Counted from the stretch's first letter, positions 1-7,589 are shown. The stretch is 14,255 nucleotides of DNA from Candidatus Arcanibacter lacustris (GCA_000970895.1 JYHA01000120.1:1-14255), one strand, 5' to 3'. Numbers and translations are program-made. The notes: generated from the letters alone by a model not told the origin.

Positions 1-48
1 CAGATTATAGTAAGTTAGCGCAAATGAAAAAGAATATTACTCCTGGTA
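1..48 (+). repeat. 48-bp direct repeat, left copy (inside recombinase fragment)
   Basis: Bases 1-48 are identical to 14201-14248 and diverge at the next base. The repeat is coding: in frame it reads DYSKLAQMKKNITPG, a stretch of tyrosine recombinase just before the second catalytic arginine. It starts at the first base of the window, so the true left boundary is unknown. It may be a genomic repeat family at which the sequence was cut or the assembly ended. Confidence 0.9.
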
Positions 49-218
49 AATTAAGACATTTTTTATTGCTGTGGATGAAAGAACAGAATATTGATGATGA
101 CTTGATACAATATTATTCTGGCAGTGAATCAAAAGAAGCCTTAAAAATATATGATAAATTAAAAATTTCTAATAATAGTGAAAGTTATAACAAGATAATG
201 AAGGGCTTCCCTATATAA
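3..218 (+). pseudogene. C-terminal fragment of a tyrosine recombinase (phage-type integrase)
   Basis: The frame is open from the window edge, so this is the last 71 codons of a longer gene or a fragment; the ATG at 24 is internal. The sequence reads ITPGKLRHFLLLWMKEQ, then LIQYYSGSES, KIYDKL and a YNKIMKGFPI tail. This matches the end of integrases whose usual form is TPHxLRHFLLTWLKKQ, LIQPYSGHES, IYSxL and a terminal FPV. The catalytic Arg (KLRH) and the Tyr nucleophile (KIYDKL) are visible. The His of the HxxR box is Gly (GKLR), and the His of the SGH box is Ser (SGS). With two catalytic positions lost, activity is unlikely. Family assignment is by motif recognition. No attachment site or tRNA is visible beside it. 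Confidence 0.75.
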
Positions 219-337
219 AAACAAACCGCCGAAATAAAAAGATACTTTTTAGAATATTGATCAGAAAAAAATGTACAAACAGAAAAACCGGCTTAAAGCC
301 TTATAAATATTGGGATTATCAAGAATTATATAAATAA

Positions 338-723
338 AAATGGTTTATAAAAATCACATATTTTGGGAGCTTAAGACAAGTAATATCAAGCTCTCATGAG
401 CAACTTGGCGGTTTTCCAGAGTTCGTTAGGTTTAGGCCAAATTTGGTACGCTAGGATTGGCTAATTTAACTGATCTTACATCTATGAAAGTAAGTAGAAA
501 AGAGGCGCAAAATAATCAAAACCCACTTGGTATAACTCGTGAATATGCTAGAAACAAATTAACTGGAAAAGCAGAAAGTCATGGTAGGGTTAATTTTTTA
601 GAAAAAATAGGTTACCACGCTGTCTTAAATGGTTATAAAGCTTTGAATAATGTAAAGAACGAAAAATGGTATTCCCCAACTCCAACAGCAAAAAGTAATA
701 AAGATAATAGTTTAAAACTATAA
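338..723 (+). pseudogene. Frame-broken ORF of unknown function
   Basis: I do not recognise the family. The longer open stretch begins at a TTG at 457 and encodes 88 residues, including GITREYARNKLTGKAES and GRVNFLEKIGYHAVLNGYKA, ending in a Ser/Lys/Asn-rich tail. A neighbouring frame is open from 338 to its stop at 452-454 and reads HEQLGGFPEFVRFRPNLVR. Joined by one frameshift near 450, the two give a smooth PNLVRLGLANLTDL, so this looks like the 3' end of a larger gene that lost its frame. No ribosome site precedes 457. It lies between the recombinase remnant and the convergent transporter, consistent with decaying mobile-element cargo (inference). A genuine small gene starting at TTG 457 or ATG 484 cannot be excluded. 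Confidence 0.4.
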
Positions 724-766
724 TTTTTATATACTCAGAGCTTATGGTTGAAGAGGTCAATAAATC

Positions 767-2161
767 CTATGATATTACTTCATTGTTATCTAGGGTTTCC
801 TTATATTTCTTACCAACAAAATATGAAGCGACAATCCACATCATTGGAATAATGACTAATAAGGTATTAATTGAAACTACTCCGTAAATTGCGCCATATT
901 TATTGCGTAATATATTAGTTGCAAAATTAACTGCTTGTCCTGTATTTCTTGCAAGTTTTTGACCCACAGCATCAATAGCAAATTTTGCTTTAAATTGAAT
1001 ATCTTTACTAGTTACAATATATAGACTTTCTCTGATTGGAGTGCCAATTGTATAATACATAGCTTTGATGATGATATATAGCCAAACAATCACGCTATCA
1101 ATACCAGTGGCAATATAAACAATAGCTAGAATGAAAGTGAATACTGGCATGATAAAGATGCAAACTCTGGTGCTCACATAACGCATGATACTATTGGTAA
1201 AGAATAATGATATTCCCAGGCCAATTAAATGCATATAAGCTAATTGAGAATAAAGAGATGATAAAACAGTACCTAAATCTTTTGCATGTTCTTTAGTTGG
1301 AACTGATAGTAATATTCTTTTGTAATTGAGTATTTCTGAGACGATATCACCTAAAAACACCATCAAGAAAACTCCAAGCACATATCTATTTTTAAGTAAC
1401 AAACTAATACCTAAAAATATACCAGTTTTCTTAGATGTTTCTTCAGCTGAATCAGTATGATAGCCTTTAAAGGTGCTGATATTAAGCTTCTTAACCATCA
1501 AAGATAGAAATAATGCTGCGGATAAAAGCAGACCTGAAGATACTAATAATATTATTTGAATTTTTTGAGTGATATCTAATTGTAATTGAAAGAAATTATT
1601 CGCCGAAAAAAAAGTAGCAGCAAGAATAGTAACTGATATTCCTGCTATTTTAGAACAAGAAACTATTAGCCCGTAAGTTTTTTTAGCATGTGTTGGTTGA
1701 TGAATCGAGTTCATAAAAGCCCAGAATACACCGATCAAGAAAGGTTGAAAACCTTCGATATATACATAAAAAATCCAGCCAATTATTCTGCTTGGATCTG
1801 CGATATTATTGGATATGCCAATTTCTGGATGAGTAAAAACTATACTAAATATAATAGCCAGTAATGCAAATACTATGCAATATGAGATAAGTAGTTGATG
1901 ACGCTTGATCCTATCTACTAAATAACCATCCAACATAATAGCTGGGATTAAAACCCCAAAGGCTATCATCTTGGCGATAGGTATATAATAAGCACCAATA
2001 AATAAAGAAAAAACACCATATTTCATTTCTTCGCATAAAGAATAGGATCCTATTATGCAGAAAAATAAAAACCCTCCTATGATTAATTTTAGTAACTCAT
2101 CTTTATCTAGGTAATATAATTTATGAAGTAAGTTTGGGGTTTTTTCTTTCTGTAAAATCAC
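767..2161 (-). CDS. NTT-family (ATP/ADP translocase-like) nucleotide transporter
   Basis: This is a 464-aa polytopic inner-membrane protein with roughly 11-12 hydrophobic segments spread over its length. It fits the non-mitochondrial nucleotide transporter family (Rickettsia/Chlamydia Tlc and Npt): an N-terminal charged stretch before the first membrane helix (YYLDKDELLKLI), a mid-protein KNRYVLGVFLM segment followed by VPTKEHAKDLG, and a late block RESLYIVTSKDIQFKAK then AIDAVGQKLARNTGQA. These correspond in order to the conserved Tlc blocks near SKYVGYIALL, LYPTKEAY and PLDKDLRVKGQ. Length is slightly under the usual ~500 aa. Such carriers exchange ATP/ADP or import nucleotides or cofactors from the host; this one is divergent and its substrate cannot be read off. 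The start is GTG, with a stop seven codons upstream and no in-frame ATG between. It is the last minus-strand gene after comF, 115 bases downstream. A more general MFS carrier is the alternative. Confidence 0.72.
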   Translation of the reverse strand: MILQKEKTPNLLHKLYYLDKDELLKLIIGGFLFFCIIGSYSLCEEMKYGVFSLFIGAYYIPIAKMIAFGVLIPAIMLDGYLVDRIKRHQLLISYCIVFALLAIIFSIVFTHPEIGISNNIADPSRIIGWIFYVYIEGFQPFLIGVFWAFMNSIHQPTHAKKTYGLIVSCSKIAGISVTILAATFFSANNFFQLQLDITQKIQIILLVSSGLLLSAALFLSLMVKKLNISTFKGYHTDSAEETSKKTGIFLGISLLLKNRYVLGVFLMVFLGDIVSEILNYKRILLSVPTKEHAKDLGTVLSSLYSQLAYMHLIGLGISLFFTNSIMRYVSTRVCIFIMPVFTFILAIVYIATGIDSVIVWLYIIIKAMYYTIGTPIRESLYIVTSKDIQFKAKFAIDAVGQKLARNTGQAVNFATNILRNKYGAIYGVVSINTLLVIIPMMWIVASYFVGKKYKETLDNNEVIS

Positions 2162-2276
2162 GTATTTGCTGCCTTTATGGATTTAGAGGATTTTATAAAT
2201 TTTTGTAAGACTAATAATAACAACCATTAATGTCAAGGGATATTAGTGATTGGTTTGATATAGAAAATGATCATTT

Positions 2277-2984
2277 TTAAGTTCTGGCCAAAGTCAGTAT
2301 ATTAACTTTATTTGCCCCGTATTTTAGTAGCAATCTAGTACAAGCATTAATAGTCGCCCCAGTAGTAATAACATCATCAACTAGCATAATATTTTTATCT
2401 TTTACCTGATAAATAAATTTCTCATTAATCATAAAGCTACCCTTAATATTTGATAATCTTTGTTTTTTTGTAAGACCGGTTTGAGTTTTGGTATTTTTAT
2501 GTTTAATCAATAAATTAGGTTCGAAAGGGATCTTGGTAGATTTATGTAAATAAAGAGAGAGTAGGGCGGATTGATTATATAATCTAGAAAGTAGCTTCTT
2601 CTTATGAAGTGGTACTGGTATGATGATATCAGAATATGAAAGCAAATCCCCAGCAGCAATCCTCATCAAAGATGCAAGATAAGGGGCGAGATGGGTTTTA
2701 TCTTGATATTTCAGTCCATGTAGTAATGGCTTTGAAAAATCATCATAGATAAAAACTGATTTTGCTTTATGGTATAATGGTTTGCTGGCAGTGCAAGCGC
2801 CACAAATAACATCTTCACCAAAATCATATTCAAAAGGTAAGTTACATTTAGCGCAAGCAGGCTTAGAGATGAAGTTTATATTCGCCCAGCAATTAGAACA
2901 TAAACCAGGCATAGAAGCAATGAGAGACCCGCAGATCAGGCATTTTGGTGGAAATATTAAATCTAATATTTTTCTCCAATACAT
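2277..2984 (-). CDS. comF: ComF family phosphoribosyltransferase-like protein
   Basis: The 235-aa protein has the ComF architecture. The N-terminal region carries four Cys pairs (C15/C18, C29/C32, C44/C47, C61/C64), forming a double zinc ribbon. A type-I phosphoribosyltransferase-like domain follows, with the VPLHKKKLLSRLYNQS segment (about 124-139), TGLTKKQRLSNIKGSF (about 169-184) and the PRPP-binding loop LVDDVITTGAT (about 201-211). ComF proteins are tied to uptake of transforming DNA, moving single-stranded DNA from the inner membrane channel into the cytoplasm; they persist in many intracellular Alphaproteobacteria where competence is unproven. The ATG is preceded by AGGA with an 8-base spacer. 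It lies 71 bases downstream of frr, with a hairpin between them. No competence partners are in the window. Confidence 0.9.
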   Translation of the reverse strand: MYWRKILDLIFPPKCLICGSLIASMPGLCSNCWANINFISKPACAKCNLPFEYDFGEDVICGACTASKPLYHKAKSVFIYDDFSKPLLHGLKYQDKTHLAPYLASLMRIAAGDLLSYSDIIIPVPLHKKKLLSRLYNQSALLSLYLHKSTKIPFEPNLLIKHKNTKTQTGLTKKQRLSNIKGSFMINEKFIYQVKDKNIMLVDDVITTGATINACTRLLLKYGANKVNILTLART

Positions 2985-3011
2985 GAAACAGATCCTAAAT
3001 TATAAGGATTT

Positions 3012-3044
3012 ATGCCATCCTTTGATTTAAGATAAGGATGGCAT
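3012..3044. terminator. Strong hairpin between frr and comF
   Basis: An 11-bp perfect stem (3012-3022 with 3034-3044, arm ATGCCATCCTT) encloses an 11-base loop. The T-rich tail lies on the plus-strand side (3045-3052), so as a classical intrinsic terminator it points rightward, antisense to frr. Read on the minus strand it is followed by AAATCC rather than a U-run. It may attenuate frr-to-comF read-through or protect the frr transcript 3' end. Confidence 0.5.
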
Positions 3045-3055
3045 TTTATTTTAAC

Positions 3056-3616
3056 CTAATTATTCAAAATATCTTTTTCTTTAAGCGTAACTACGCTATC
3101 GATTTTTTTAACATAATCTTCAGTGACTTTTTGAATTTCCTCAGATATTGAATGATGATCATCTTTACTAATTTCAGAATCTTTTTCCATTTTCTTTAAT
3201 TGGTCCATGCCATCACGACGAACATTTCTTACTGATATTTTACAAGTCTCGCCATGTTTTGCAGCAATTTTTACTAATTCATTTCTTCTTTCTTGGCTCA
3301 AGATTGGCAAGGGTACTCTGATTGAAGCACCATCTGCAGAAGGATTGACCCCAAGATCTGCATGAGCGATTGCTTTTTCTACAGTTTTGACCATTTCTTT
3401 GTCCCATACTTGGACGTTGATCAGTCTTGCTTCAGGTACAGTTACAGTTGCAAGTTGACTTAAGTGCATTCTATCTCCATAAGCTTCAACTACCACTGAA
3501 TCTAGAAAGTTAGCTGAGGCTCTACCTGTTCTAACACCTTTTAAATCGTGATCTAATGATGCTAATGCACCATCCATACGTTTTTTTAAATCATTTAGTA
3601 AAGAAGTTTTATCCAT
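3056..3616 (-). CDS. frr: Ribosome recycling factor
   Basis: The 186-aa product matches the usual ~185 aa for RRF. It acts with EF-G to split the post-termination ribosome in the cytoplasm. Diagnostic stretches are the start MDKTSLLNDLKKRMDGAL, then LKGVRTGRASANFLDSVVVEAYG, a central VTVPEARLINVQVWDK, the domain-II segment IRVPLPILSQERRNELVK and ISVRNVRRDGMDQLKK. The three-helix-bundle plus small beta-domain order is intact. The ATG is preceded by AAGGA with an 8-base spacer, inside the last codons and stop region of pyrH; the two genes are only 5 bases apart, so translational coupling is likely. It is the fourth gene of the rpsB-tsf-pyrH-frr series. Confidence 0.97.
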   Translation of the reverse strand: MDKTSLLNDLKKRMDGALASLDHDLKGVRTGRASANFLDSVVVEAYGDRMHLSQLATVTVPEARLINVQVWDKEMVKTVEKAIAHADLGVNPSADGASIRVPLPILSQERRNELVKIAAKHGETCKISVRNVRRDGMDQLKKMEKDSEISKDDHHSISEEIQKVTEDYVKKIDSVVTLKEKDILNN

Positions 3617-3621
3617 AATTC

Positions 3622-4341
3622 TTATCCTTCTATAATTGTGAAATTTCCCTGATGCTGCATTGCTTCTGCAAAAGCACCTTGTTTATGTAATGAAAATACG
3701 ATGATTGGTAAGTTATTTTCGCGGGCAAGTGAAATAGCAGAAGCATCCATAACAGTTAAATCGTTAGTTAATACTTCCTTGTAAGTTATTCTTTCAAATC
3801 TACTAGCATCTTTGTTTTTCTTAGGATCTGAATTATAAACACCATCAACTTGAGTGCCTTTGAGTAATGCATCACAACCCATTTCAATGGCTCTTAGGGA
3901 TGCTGCTGTATCGGTTGTAAAGAATGGATTACCTGTGCCTGCTGCAAAAATTACAACTCTACCTTTTTCCATATGACGCATTGCTCTTCTTCTAACATAA
4001 GGTTCGCAAATTGTCATCATTGGAATTGCTGATAATACTCTGGTTTTAATTTGTTTTTGTTCTAGATAATATTGAAGGGCGAGGGCATTCATCACAGTTG
4101 CAATCATGCCCATATGATCAGCAGTAGAACGTTCCATACCAGCTGCAGCACCAGAAACACCACGGTAAATGTTACCACCACCAACAACTAGGCAAATTTG
4201 AACACCCATGTCGTGAACTTGTTTGATATCGTTTGCTACTTTCTCAATAGCTTTACTATCATGGCCATATTTCTGATCCCCCATTAAAATTTCTCCTGAT
4301 AGTTTTAAGAGAACTCTTTTATATTTAATTTGGTTTATCAT
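3622..4341 (-). CDS. pyrH: Uridylate (UMP) kinase
   Basis: The 239-aa protein is standard length for the bacterial hexameric UMP kinase, which phosphorylates UMP to UDP with ATP in pyrimidine nucleotide synthesis. It belongs to the amino-acid kinase fold. Visible motifs: the phosphate-binding LKLSGE (12-17), GGGNIYRG (54-61), ADHMGMIATVMNALAL (74-89), RRRAMRHMEKGRVVIF (about 117-132), GTGNPFFTTDTAA (135-147), VDGVYNSDP, and VMDASAISLARENNLPI near the C terminus. It is read 22 bases after tsf and immediately before frr. The ATG has an AGGG-like site 9 bases upstream. The order is the widespread bacterial one, supporting co-transcription with translation-factor genes. Confidence 0.97.
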   Translation of the reverse strand: MINQIKYKRVLLKLSGEILMGDQKYGHDSKAIEKVANDIKQVHDMGVQICLVVGGGNIYRGVSGAAAGMERSTADHMGMIATVMNALALQYYLEQKQIKTRVLSAIPMMTICEPYVRRRAMRHMEKGRVVIFAAGTGNPFFTTDTAASLRAIEMGCDALLKGTQVDGVYNSDPKKNKDASRFERITYKEVLTNDLTVMDASAISLARENNLPIIVFSLHKQGAFAEAMQHQGNFTIIEG

Positions 4342-4363
4342 AAATATGGCCCTATATTAAAAA

Positions 4364-5290
4364 TTAACCTCTAACTGCTGCAACTTCATCGGCAAAATTC
4401 TTTTGCTCTTGAACAATTCCATCGCCTAAGACGTAACAAGTGAATGCTTTGATCTTAGTTGGGCTGTTAGTTTTTTTACTAAATTGCTCTAATACTTCAG
4501 AGACTTTAGTTTTTCCATCTATTACAAATACTTGCTCTAACAATACTACTTCTTCGTAATATTTTCTAATACGTCCTTCTACCATTTTTTCAATGATAGA
4601 ATCTGGTTTCCCAGAAGCTTTAGCTTGTTCTGAGAAAATAGTTTTCTCTCTTTCTACTGCCACAGGATCTACTTCAGCGATTGTTAAAACGTCAGGCTTA
4701 GAAGCAGCCACATGCATTGCAAGTTGTCTACCAAGAGTAGTTAACTCGTCTTTAGAAGCCCCTGATTCAAGAGCCACCAATACACCAATTTTACCACAAT
4801 TAGGTACGACTGCATTATGTACATAACTAACTACCACACCTTGATCAACGCTCAAAGAGTGAGTTCTTCTTAAGTTCATATGCTCACCAATCACCGCCAC
4901 ATTTGATGCAATATCTTCTGCAACTGTAGCAGATGTAGCTGGGTTTTTAATGTTTTTTAGTAATTCAACATCAGAAATCATATTAGCTAAAGCTAATTCC
5001 GAGATGGTTTTTACTAATTGTTGGAATTTTTCATTTCTAGCTACAAAATCAGTTTCTGAATTAAGTTCTATCAAAGCACCTTTTTTATCAGAAACAGCAA
5101 CTGCAACTAAACCTTCAGCAGCTACTCTTCCTGATTTCTTAGCAGCATTAGAAAGACCTTTTTTTCTAAGCCAATCAATTGCTTCTTCAAAATTACCAGC
5201 AACTTCTACTAGAGCTTTTTTGCAATCCATCATGCCAGCGCCAGTTTTTTCTCTTAATTCCTTTACTAGGGAAGCGGTTATTTCAGCCAT
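4364..5290 (-). CDS. tsf: Translation elongation factor Ts
   Basis: The 308-aa product is EF-Ts, the nucleotide-exchange factor that releases GDP from EF-Tu. The N-terminal UBA-like domain (ITASLVKELREKTGAGMMDC, about 4-23, then KKALVEVAGNFEEAIDWLR) is followed by the TDFVARN signature (80-86), which contacts EF-Tu. Downstream are the two core subdomains, with HNAVVPNCGKIGVLVALES, QLAMHVAASKP and the late GKTKVSEVLEQF. Length fits alphaproteobacterial EF-Ts. It begins 4 bases after the rpsB stop; its AGGAG ribosome site sits in the last rpsB codons, so its translation is probably coupled to that of S2. The rpsB-tsf pair is among the most conserved bacterial gene pairs. Confidence 0.97.
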   Translation of the reverse strand: MAEITASLVKELREKTGAGMMDCKKALVEVAGNFEEAIDWLRKKGLSNAAKKSGRVAAEGLVAVAVSDKKGALIELNSETDFVARNEKFQQLVKTISELALANMISDVELLKNIKNPATSATVAEDIASNVAVIGEHMNLRRTHSLSVDQGVVVSYVHNAVVPNCGKIGVLVALESGASKDELTTLGRQLAMHVAASKPDVLTIAEVDPVAVEREKTIFSEQAKASGKPDSIIEKMVEGRIRKYYEEVVLLEQVFVIDGKTKVSEVLEQFSKKTNSPTKIKAFTCYVLGDGIVQEQKNFADEVAAVRG

Positions 5291-5294
5291 TATC

Positions 5295-6152
5295 TTATTC
5301 TCCTACTTTTTCTGATTCAGTTGATTTTTTATGAGCAGCGCCTTTCTTTTGGTTTTGCTTGATAGGCTTAATATCTTTCATAGATTTATCAGAAGAAACC
5401 ATGCCATCGGCAGAAGCGCCATAATCAACTCCACTTGCAGAAATTGAATGTTCAATACCAGCTAAAGCTGCATCTGAGATTAAGCGGCAATATAATTTGA
5501 TAGAACGAGTAGCATCATCATTACCAGGAATTGGATGATCAATATTATCTGGATTTGAATTACTATCTAATATTGCAATAATTGGAATATTTAATTTTAA
5601 TGCCTCTAAGATAGCAAGACTTTCTTTATTAGTATCGATGATAAATAATAAATCAGGCTTTCCACCCATGTTACGGATACCACCTAGAGATAATTCTAAT
5701 TTATCTTTTTTTCTAGTGATTTCTAATAATTCTTTTTTAGTTAATTTAGTATGATGATTTTCATTATCATGATCACTACTAATTTGTTTTTCTAAATTTT
5801 GTAATGTATTGATTGATTTTGAAATTGTAGGCCAGTTAGTTAACATACCACCTAACCAACGGTTACTAACAAAATATTGTCCACATCTTTTTGCTGATTC
5901 TGCAATTTCATTTGATGCTTGTTTTTTAGTTCCAACAAATAATACTCTACCGTTATTTTTAACTACATTATAAACAGCAAGTAATGCTCTATGTAGTAAT
6001 GGTACTGTTTGTTGTAAATCGATAATATGTACATCATCTCTGCTGCCATATAAAAAAGGAGCCATTTTTGGGTTCCATCTCATTGTTTTGTGGCCAAAAT
6101 GTACGCCAGCTTCCATGAGTTCTCTGATTGTAAAATTAGGTTGGTAAGTCAT
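5295..6152 (-). CDS. rpsB: Small-subunit ribosomal protein uS2
   Basis: The 285-aa protein is ribosomal protein S2, needed for binding bS1 and completing the 30S subunit. The N terminus has the diagnostic FTIRELMEAGVHFGHKTMRW followed by NPKMAPFLYGSRDDVHIIDL; then come VLFVGTKKQA, QYFVSNRWLGGMLTNW, GGIRNMGGKPDLLFIIDT and IPIIAILDSNSNPDNIDHPI. A Lys-rich, low-complexity tail (about the last 30 residues) extends beyond the S2 fold, as in many Rickettsiales and other alphaproteobacterial S2 proteins. A 17-residue His/Asn-rich stretch around HDNENHH lies in the coiled-coil-like insertion. The ATG has AAGGA (plus-strand 6161-6165) with an 8-base spacer. It heads the minus-strand operon and has a long structured leader. 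Confidence 0.97.
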   Translation of the reverse strand: MTYQPNFTIRELMEAGVHFGHKTMRWNPKMAPFLYGSRDDVHIIDLQQTVPLLHRALLAVYNVVKNNGRVLFVGTKKQASNEIAESAKRCGQYFVSNRWLGGMLTNWPTISKSINTLQNLEKQISSDHDNENHHTKLTKKELLEITRKKDKLELSLGGIRNMGGKPDLLFIIDTNKESLAILEALKLNIPIIAILDSNSNPDNIDHPIPGNDDATRSIKLYCRLISDAALAGIEHSISASGVDYGASADGMVSSDKSMKDIKPIKQNQKKGAAHKKSTESEKVGE

Positions 6153-6171
6153 TATAAATGTCCTTCGTTAG

Positions 6172-6238
6172 TTAAAAAGTTATACTTCCGCTATCTTAAA
6201 TAAATCGTATAAGTTGTTATATTTACGACACTTTTTAA
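6172..6238 (-). promoter_or_regulatory. Nested inverted repeat in the rpsB leader
   Basis: The arm TTAAAAAGT (6172-6180) pairs perfectly with ACTTTTTAA (6230-6238), 9 bp. Inside it TTATAC (6180-6185) can pair with GTATAA (6207-6212). The structure lies within about 90 bases upstream of the rpsB start, in the probable 5' leader. In Escherichia coli S2 represses its own rpsB-tsf mRNA through a leader, so an analogous role is possible but unproven, and the arms are A/T-rich. Confidence 0.35.
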
Positions 6239-6270
6239 AAATTACAAATAGCGTGTGATTTAATTAAGAC

Positions 6271-6300
6271 TATATATAAGCTAATATATTCTCCTTGACA
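6271..6300 (-). promoter_or_regulatory. Candidate rpsB promoter
   Basis: On the minus strand, TTGTCA (plus 6295-6300) is followed after 18 bases by TATATA (plus 6271-6276), giving a start near 6264 and a leader of about 110 bases for rpsB. The -35 matches consensus at 5 of 6 positions. Region A/T richness makes the -10 a weak call. Confidence 0.4.
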
Positions 6301-6473
6301 AGAGGAATTTAAATAAAAGTGCTATAAAAGACGGTGCCTTAGATAATAATTCCAACTTACATACATATTTTATTTTTCGATTTGTATATATCTTTCAACT
6401 AAATTTTACTAAAAAATAAATCATGATTTAAAAATATAATAAATAAGTTAGTCTTTTGTAAATATATTTGAGT

Positions 6474-6479
6474 TATAAT
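6474..6479 (+). promoter_or_regulatory. Candidate -10 box for the ankyrin gene
   Basis: A perfect TATAAT lies 33 bases upstream of the ATG at 6513, predicting a start near 6486. No good -35 hexamer is seen at 16-18 bases upstream. If used, it rules out alternative start codons upstream of 6486 and supports ATG 6513. Confidence 0.4.
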
Positions 6480-6512
6480 ATCTTGATAAAAAATATAACA
6501 AATGGATGCAAG

Positions 6513-7121
6513 ATGTTGAAATATAAATTGATGGAAGCTATTAGGTGGGCTGATTTGGAAGAGATATCTAAAATACTTACAGAATCATCCTGGGTTGCGG
6601 AAGAAAGAATTTATCATGATGGTGCAAATTTATTGCATTTTTTGTTATTGCAAAACCATTCTACAAAAACATTAATTGATATATTGAATATATTATTAAA
6701 GAGTGACATTGATTTAAATGCAGCAACTTTTAGAGACTCTATAACTCCTTTATATATGGCATTGCGTGATGGGCAAATCTAAATAGCAGAAATATTAATA
6801 TCTAATGGAGCTAATATTAATCAAATAGATTATTTTGGAAATAGTTTATTACATATAGCTACTATGAATAATAATACAAACTTAGTCAGATTATTGCTTG
6901 ATTATGGAGCAAGTCCTGAAATAGTAAATGAAAATGGTCAGTATGCTTATACAATTGCAAATGATTATAATTATATAGAAATAATGAATATAATTATAGA
7001 ATATCATGGATATGCTGCAAATCGTTGGATCGAAGAAGATTATTTTATTGAAAGAAGAGATATAGTTGGTGATATTTCTCCTAATATGCTTTTAGGTGCA
7101 GTTTCTAGTATCCATCCTTGA
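6513..7121 (+). pseudogene. Ankyrin-repeat protein gene with one in-frame stop
   Basis: The frame from ATG 6513 to 7121 is continuous except for a TAA at 6780-6782 (codon 90 of 203). Both halves are ankyrin-like and join smoothly: SITPLYMALRDGQI, stop, IAEILISNGANINQID, then GNSLLHIATMNNNTNLVRLL and LDYGASPEIVNENGQYAYTI. The typical repeat has Glu exactly at the stop (GQIEIAE), so a single GAA-to-TAA change explains it. About four repeats can be counted, followed by a 35-residue non-repeat tail. Ankyrin proteins bind partner proteins and in Rickettsiales are often secreted into the host. A truncated 89-aa product could still be made; an internal ATG at 6864 lacks a ribosome site. A recent nonsense mutation, readthrough or a sequencing error are all possible. 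The first two repeats are poor matches. Confidence 0.75.
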
Positions 7122-7157
7122 GATAGATGGGTCATCTTAAAGATTTACAAAAAACTA

Positions 7158-7185
7158 TTGACAAATGATTGATGATAACTATAAT
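7158..7185 (+). promoter_or_regulatory. Consensus sigma-70-type promoter
   Basis: TTGACA (7158-7163) and TATAAT (7180-7185) are both perfect, separated by 16 bases. Initiation would fall near 7192, giving a leader of about 29 bases before the 116-aa gene, with AAAAAGG at 7208-7214 and a 6-base spacer to ATG 7221. It is the best-formed promoter in the window. Confidence 0.8.
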
Positions 7186-7220
7186 GGTTAATTATTTAAT
7201 TAACTGCAAAAAGGTAATGT

Positions 7221-7571
7221 ATGACAATAATTTCAACTATCGAATCATTAAAAGATATGTTTAATGGCAATTGCCAGACAGCTTCATTAAAAACAAAGCT
7301 GGCTAATGGTGATAATGGATATAACATTTGCGCTACAGAATGTTATAATAAAGATGGTATGTCACCAGATCAGCTAAATTTAATTATCGATGCAATTAAA
7401 GTAGAGTTCCCTGATGATCTCGATTCATCAACATCTTCCATCTTTACTTCTGGAATGGAAGGTGAATTTAAGAATAATTCTGGAATTATGGTGAGTTTTT
7501 TGGGTAACTGCGCTGAATATGGCCTCGGAATTGCCGATGCATCAAGTGAAGGATCTGTAATCTTAAACTAA
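7221..7571 (+). CDS. Unrecognised 116-aa protein
   Basis: I do not recognise a family. The protein is acidic and soluble in character, with no signal peptide or membrane segment. It has four cysteines (about positions 18, 37, 41 and 97), a central acidic stretch EFPDDLDSSTSS, and a Gly/Ser-rich C terminus ending GLGIADASSEGSVILN. Expression signals are unusually complete: a perfect consensus promoter, a good ribosome site 6 bases before the ATG, and a 13-bp terminator directly after the stop, so it is probably a highly expressed single-gene unit. It sits between a broken ankyrin gene and convergent iscX. A small secreted effector or a stress protein would fit, but nothing in the sequence decides this. 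Confidence 0.7.
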   Translation: MTIISTIESLKDMFNGNCQTASLKTKLANGDNGYNICATECYNKDGMSPDQLNLIIDAIKVEFPDDLDSSTSSIFTSGMEGEFKNNSGIMVSFLGNCAEYGLGIADASSEGSVILN

Positions 7572-7589
7572 GTCTTTATAAATTTGAGT

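Larger units (their letters stand above)
6153..6467. other. Intergenic region between rpsB and the ankyrin remnant
   Basis: These 315 bases contain no supportable gene. They hold the rpsB ribosome site and leader, a nested inverted repeat, candidate minus-strand promoter boxes for rpsB, and a plus-strand TTGACA at 6295-6300. An extended -10-like TGCTATAAA sits at 6320-6328, with a 22-base gap from TTGACA that is too long for a standard promoter. No tRNA or recognisable small RNA was found. Confidence 0.7.

Noticed and set aside
2999..3004. TATAAT on the minus strand just upstream of comF
   Set aside because: Initiation from it would begin at or after the comF ribosome site, and no -35 box is present.
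2782..3030. 82-codon plus-strand frame opposite the 5' end of comF
   Set aside because: It is antisense to a confidently identified gene, has no family resemblance and spans the hairpin.
4593..5315. Two plus-strand frames (4593-4826 and 4950-5315) opposite tsf
   Set aside because: They mirror the codon pattern of EF-Ts and show no recognisable protein features.
6295..6328. Plus-strand promoter TTGACA with TGCTATAAA
   Set aside because: The 22-base gap is too long for normal spacing, and no gene starts nearby; only the extended -10 might act alone.
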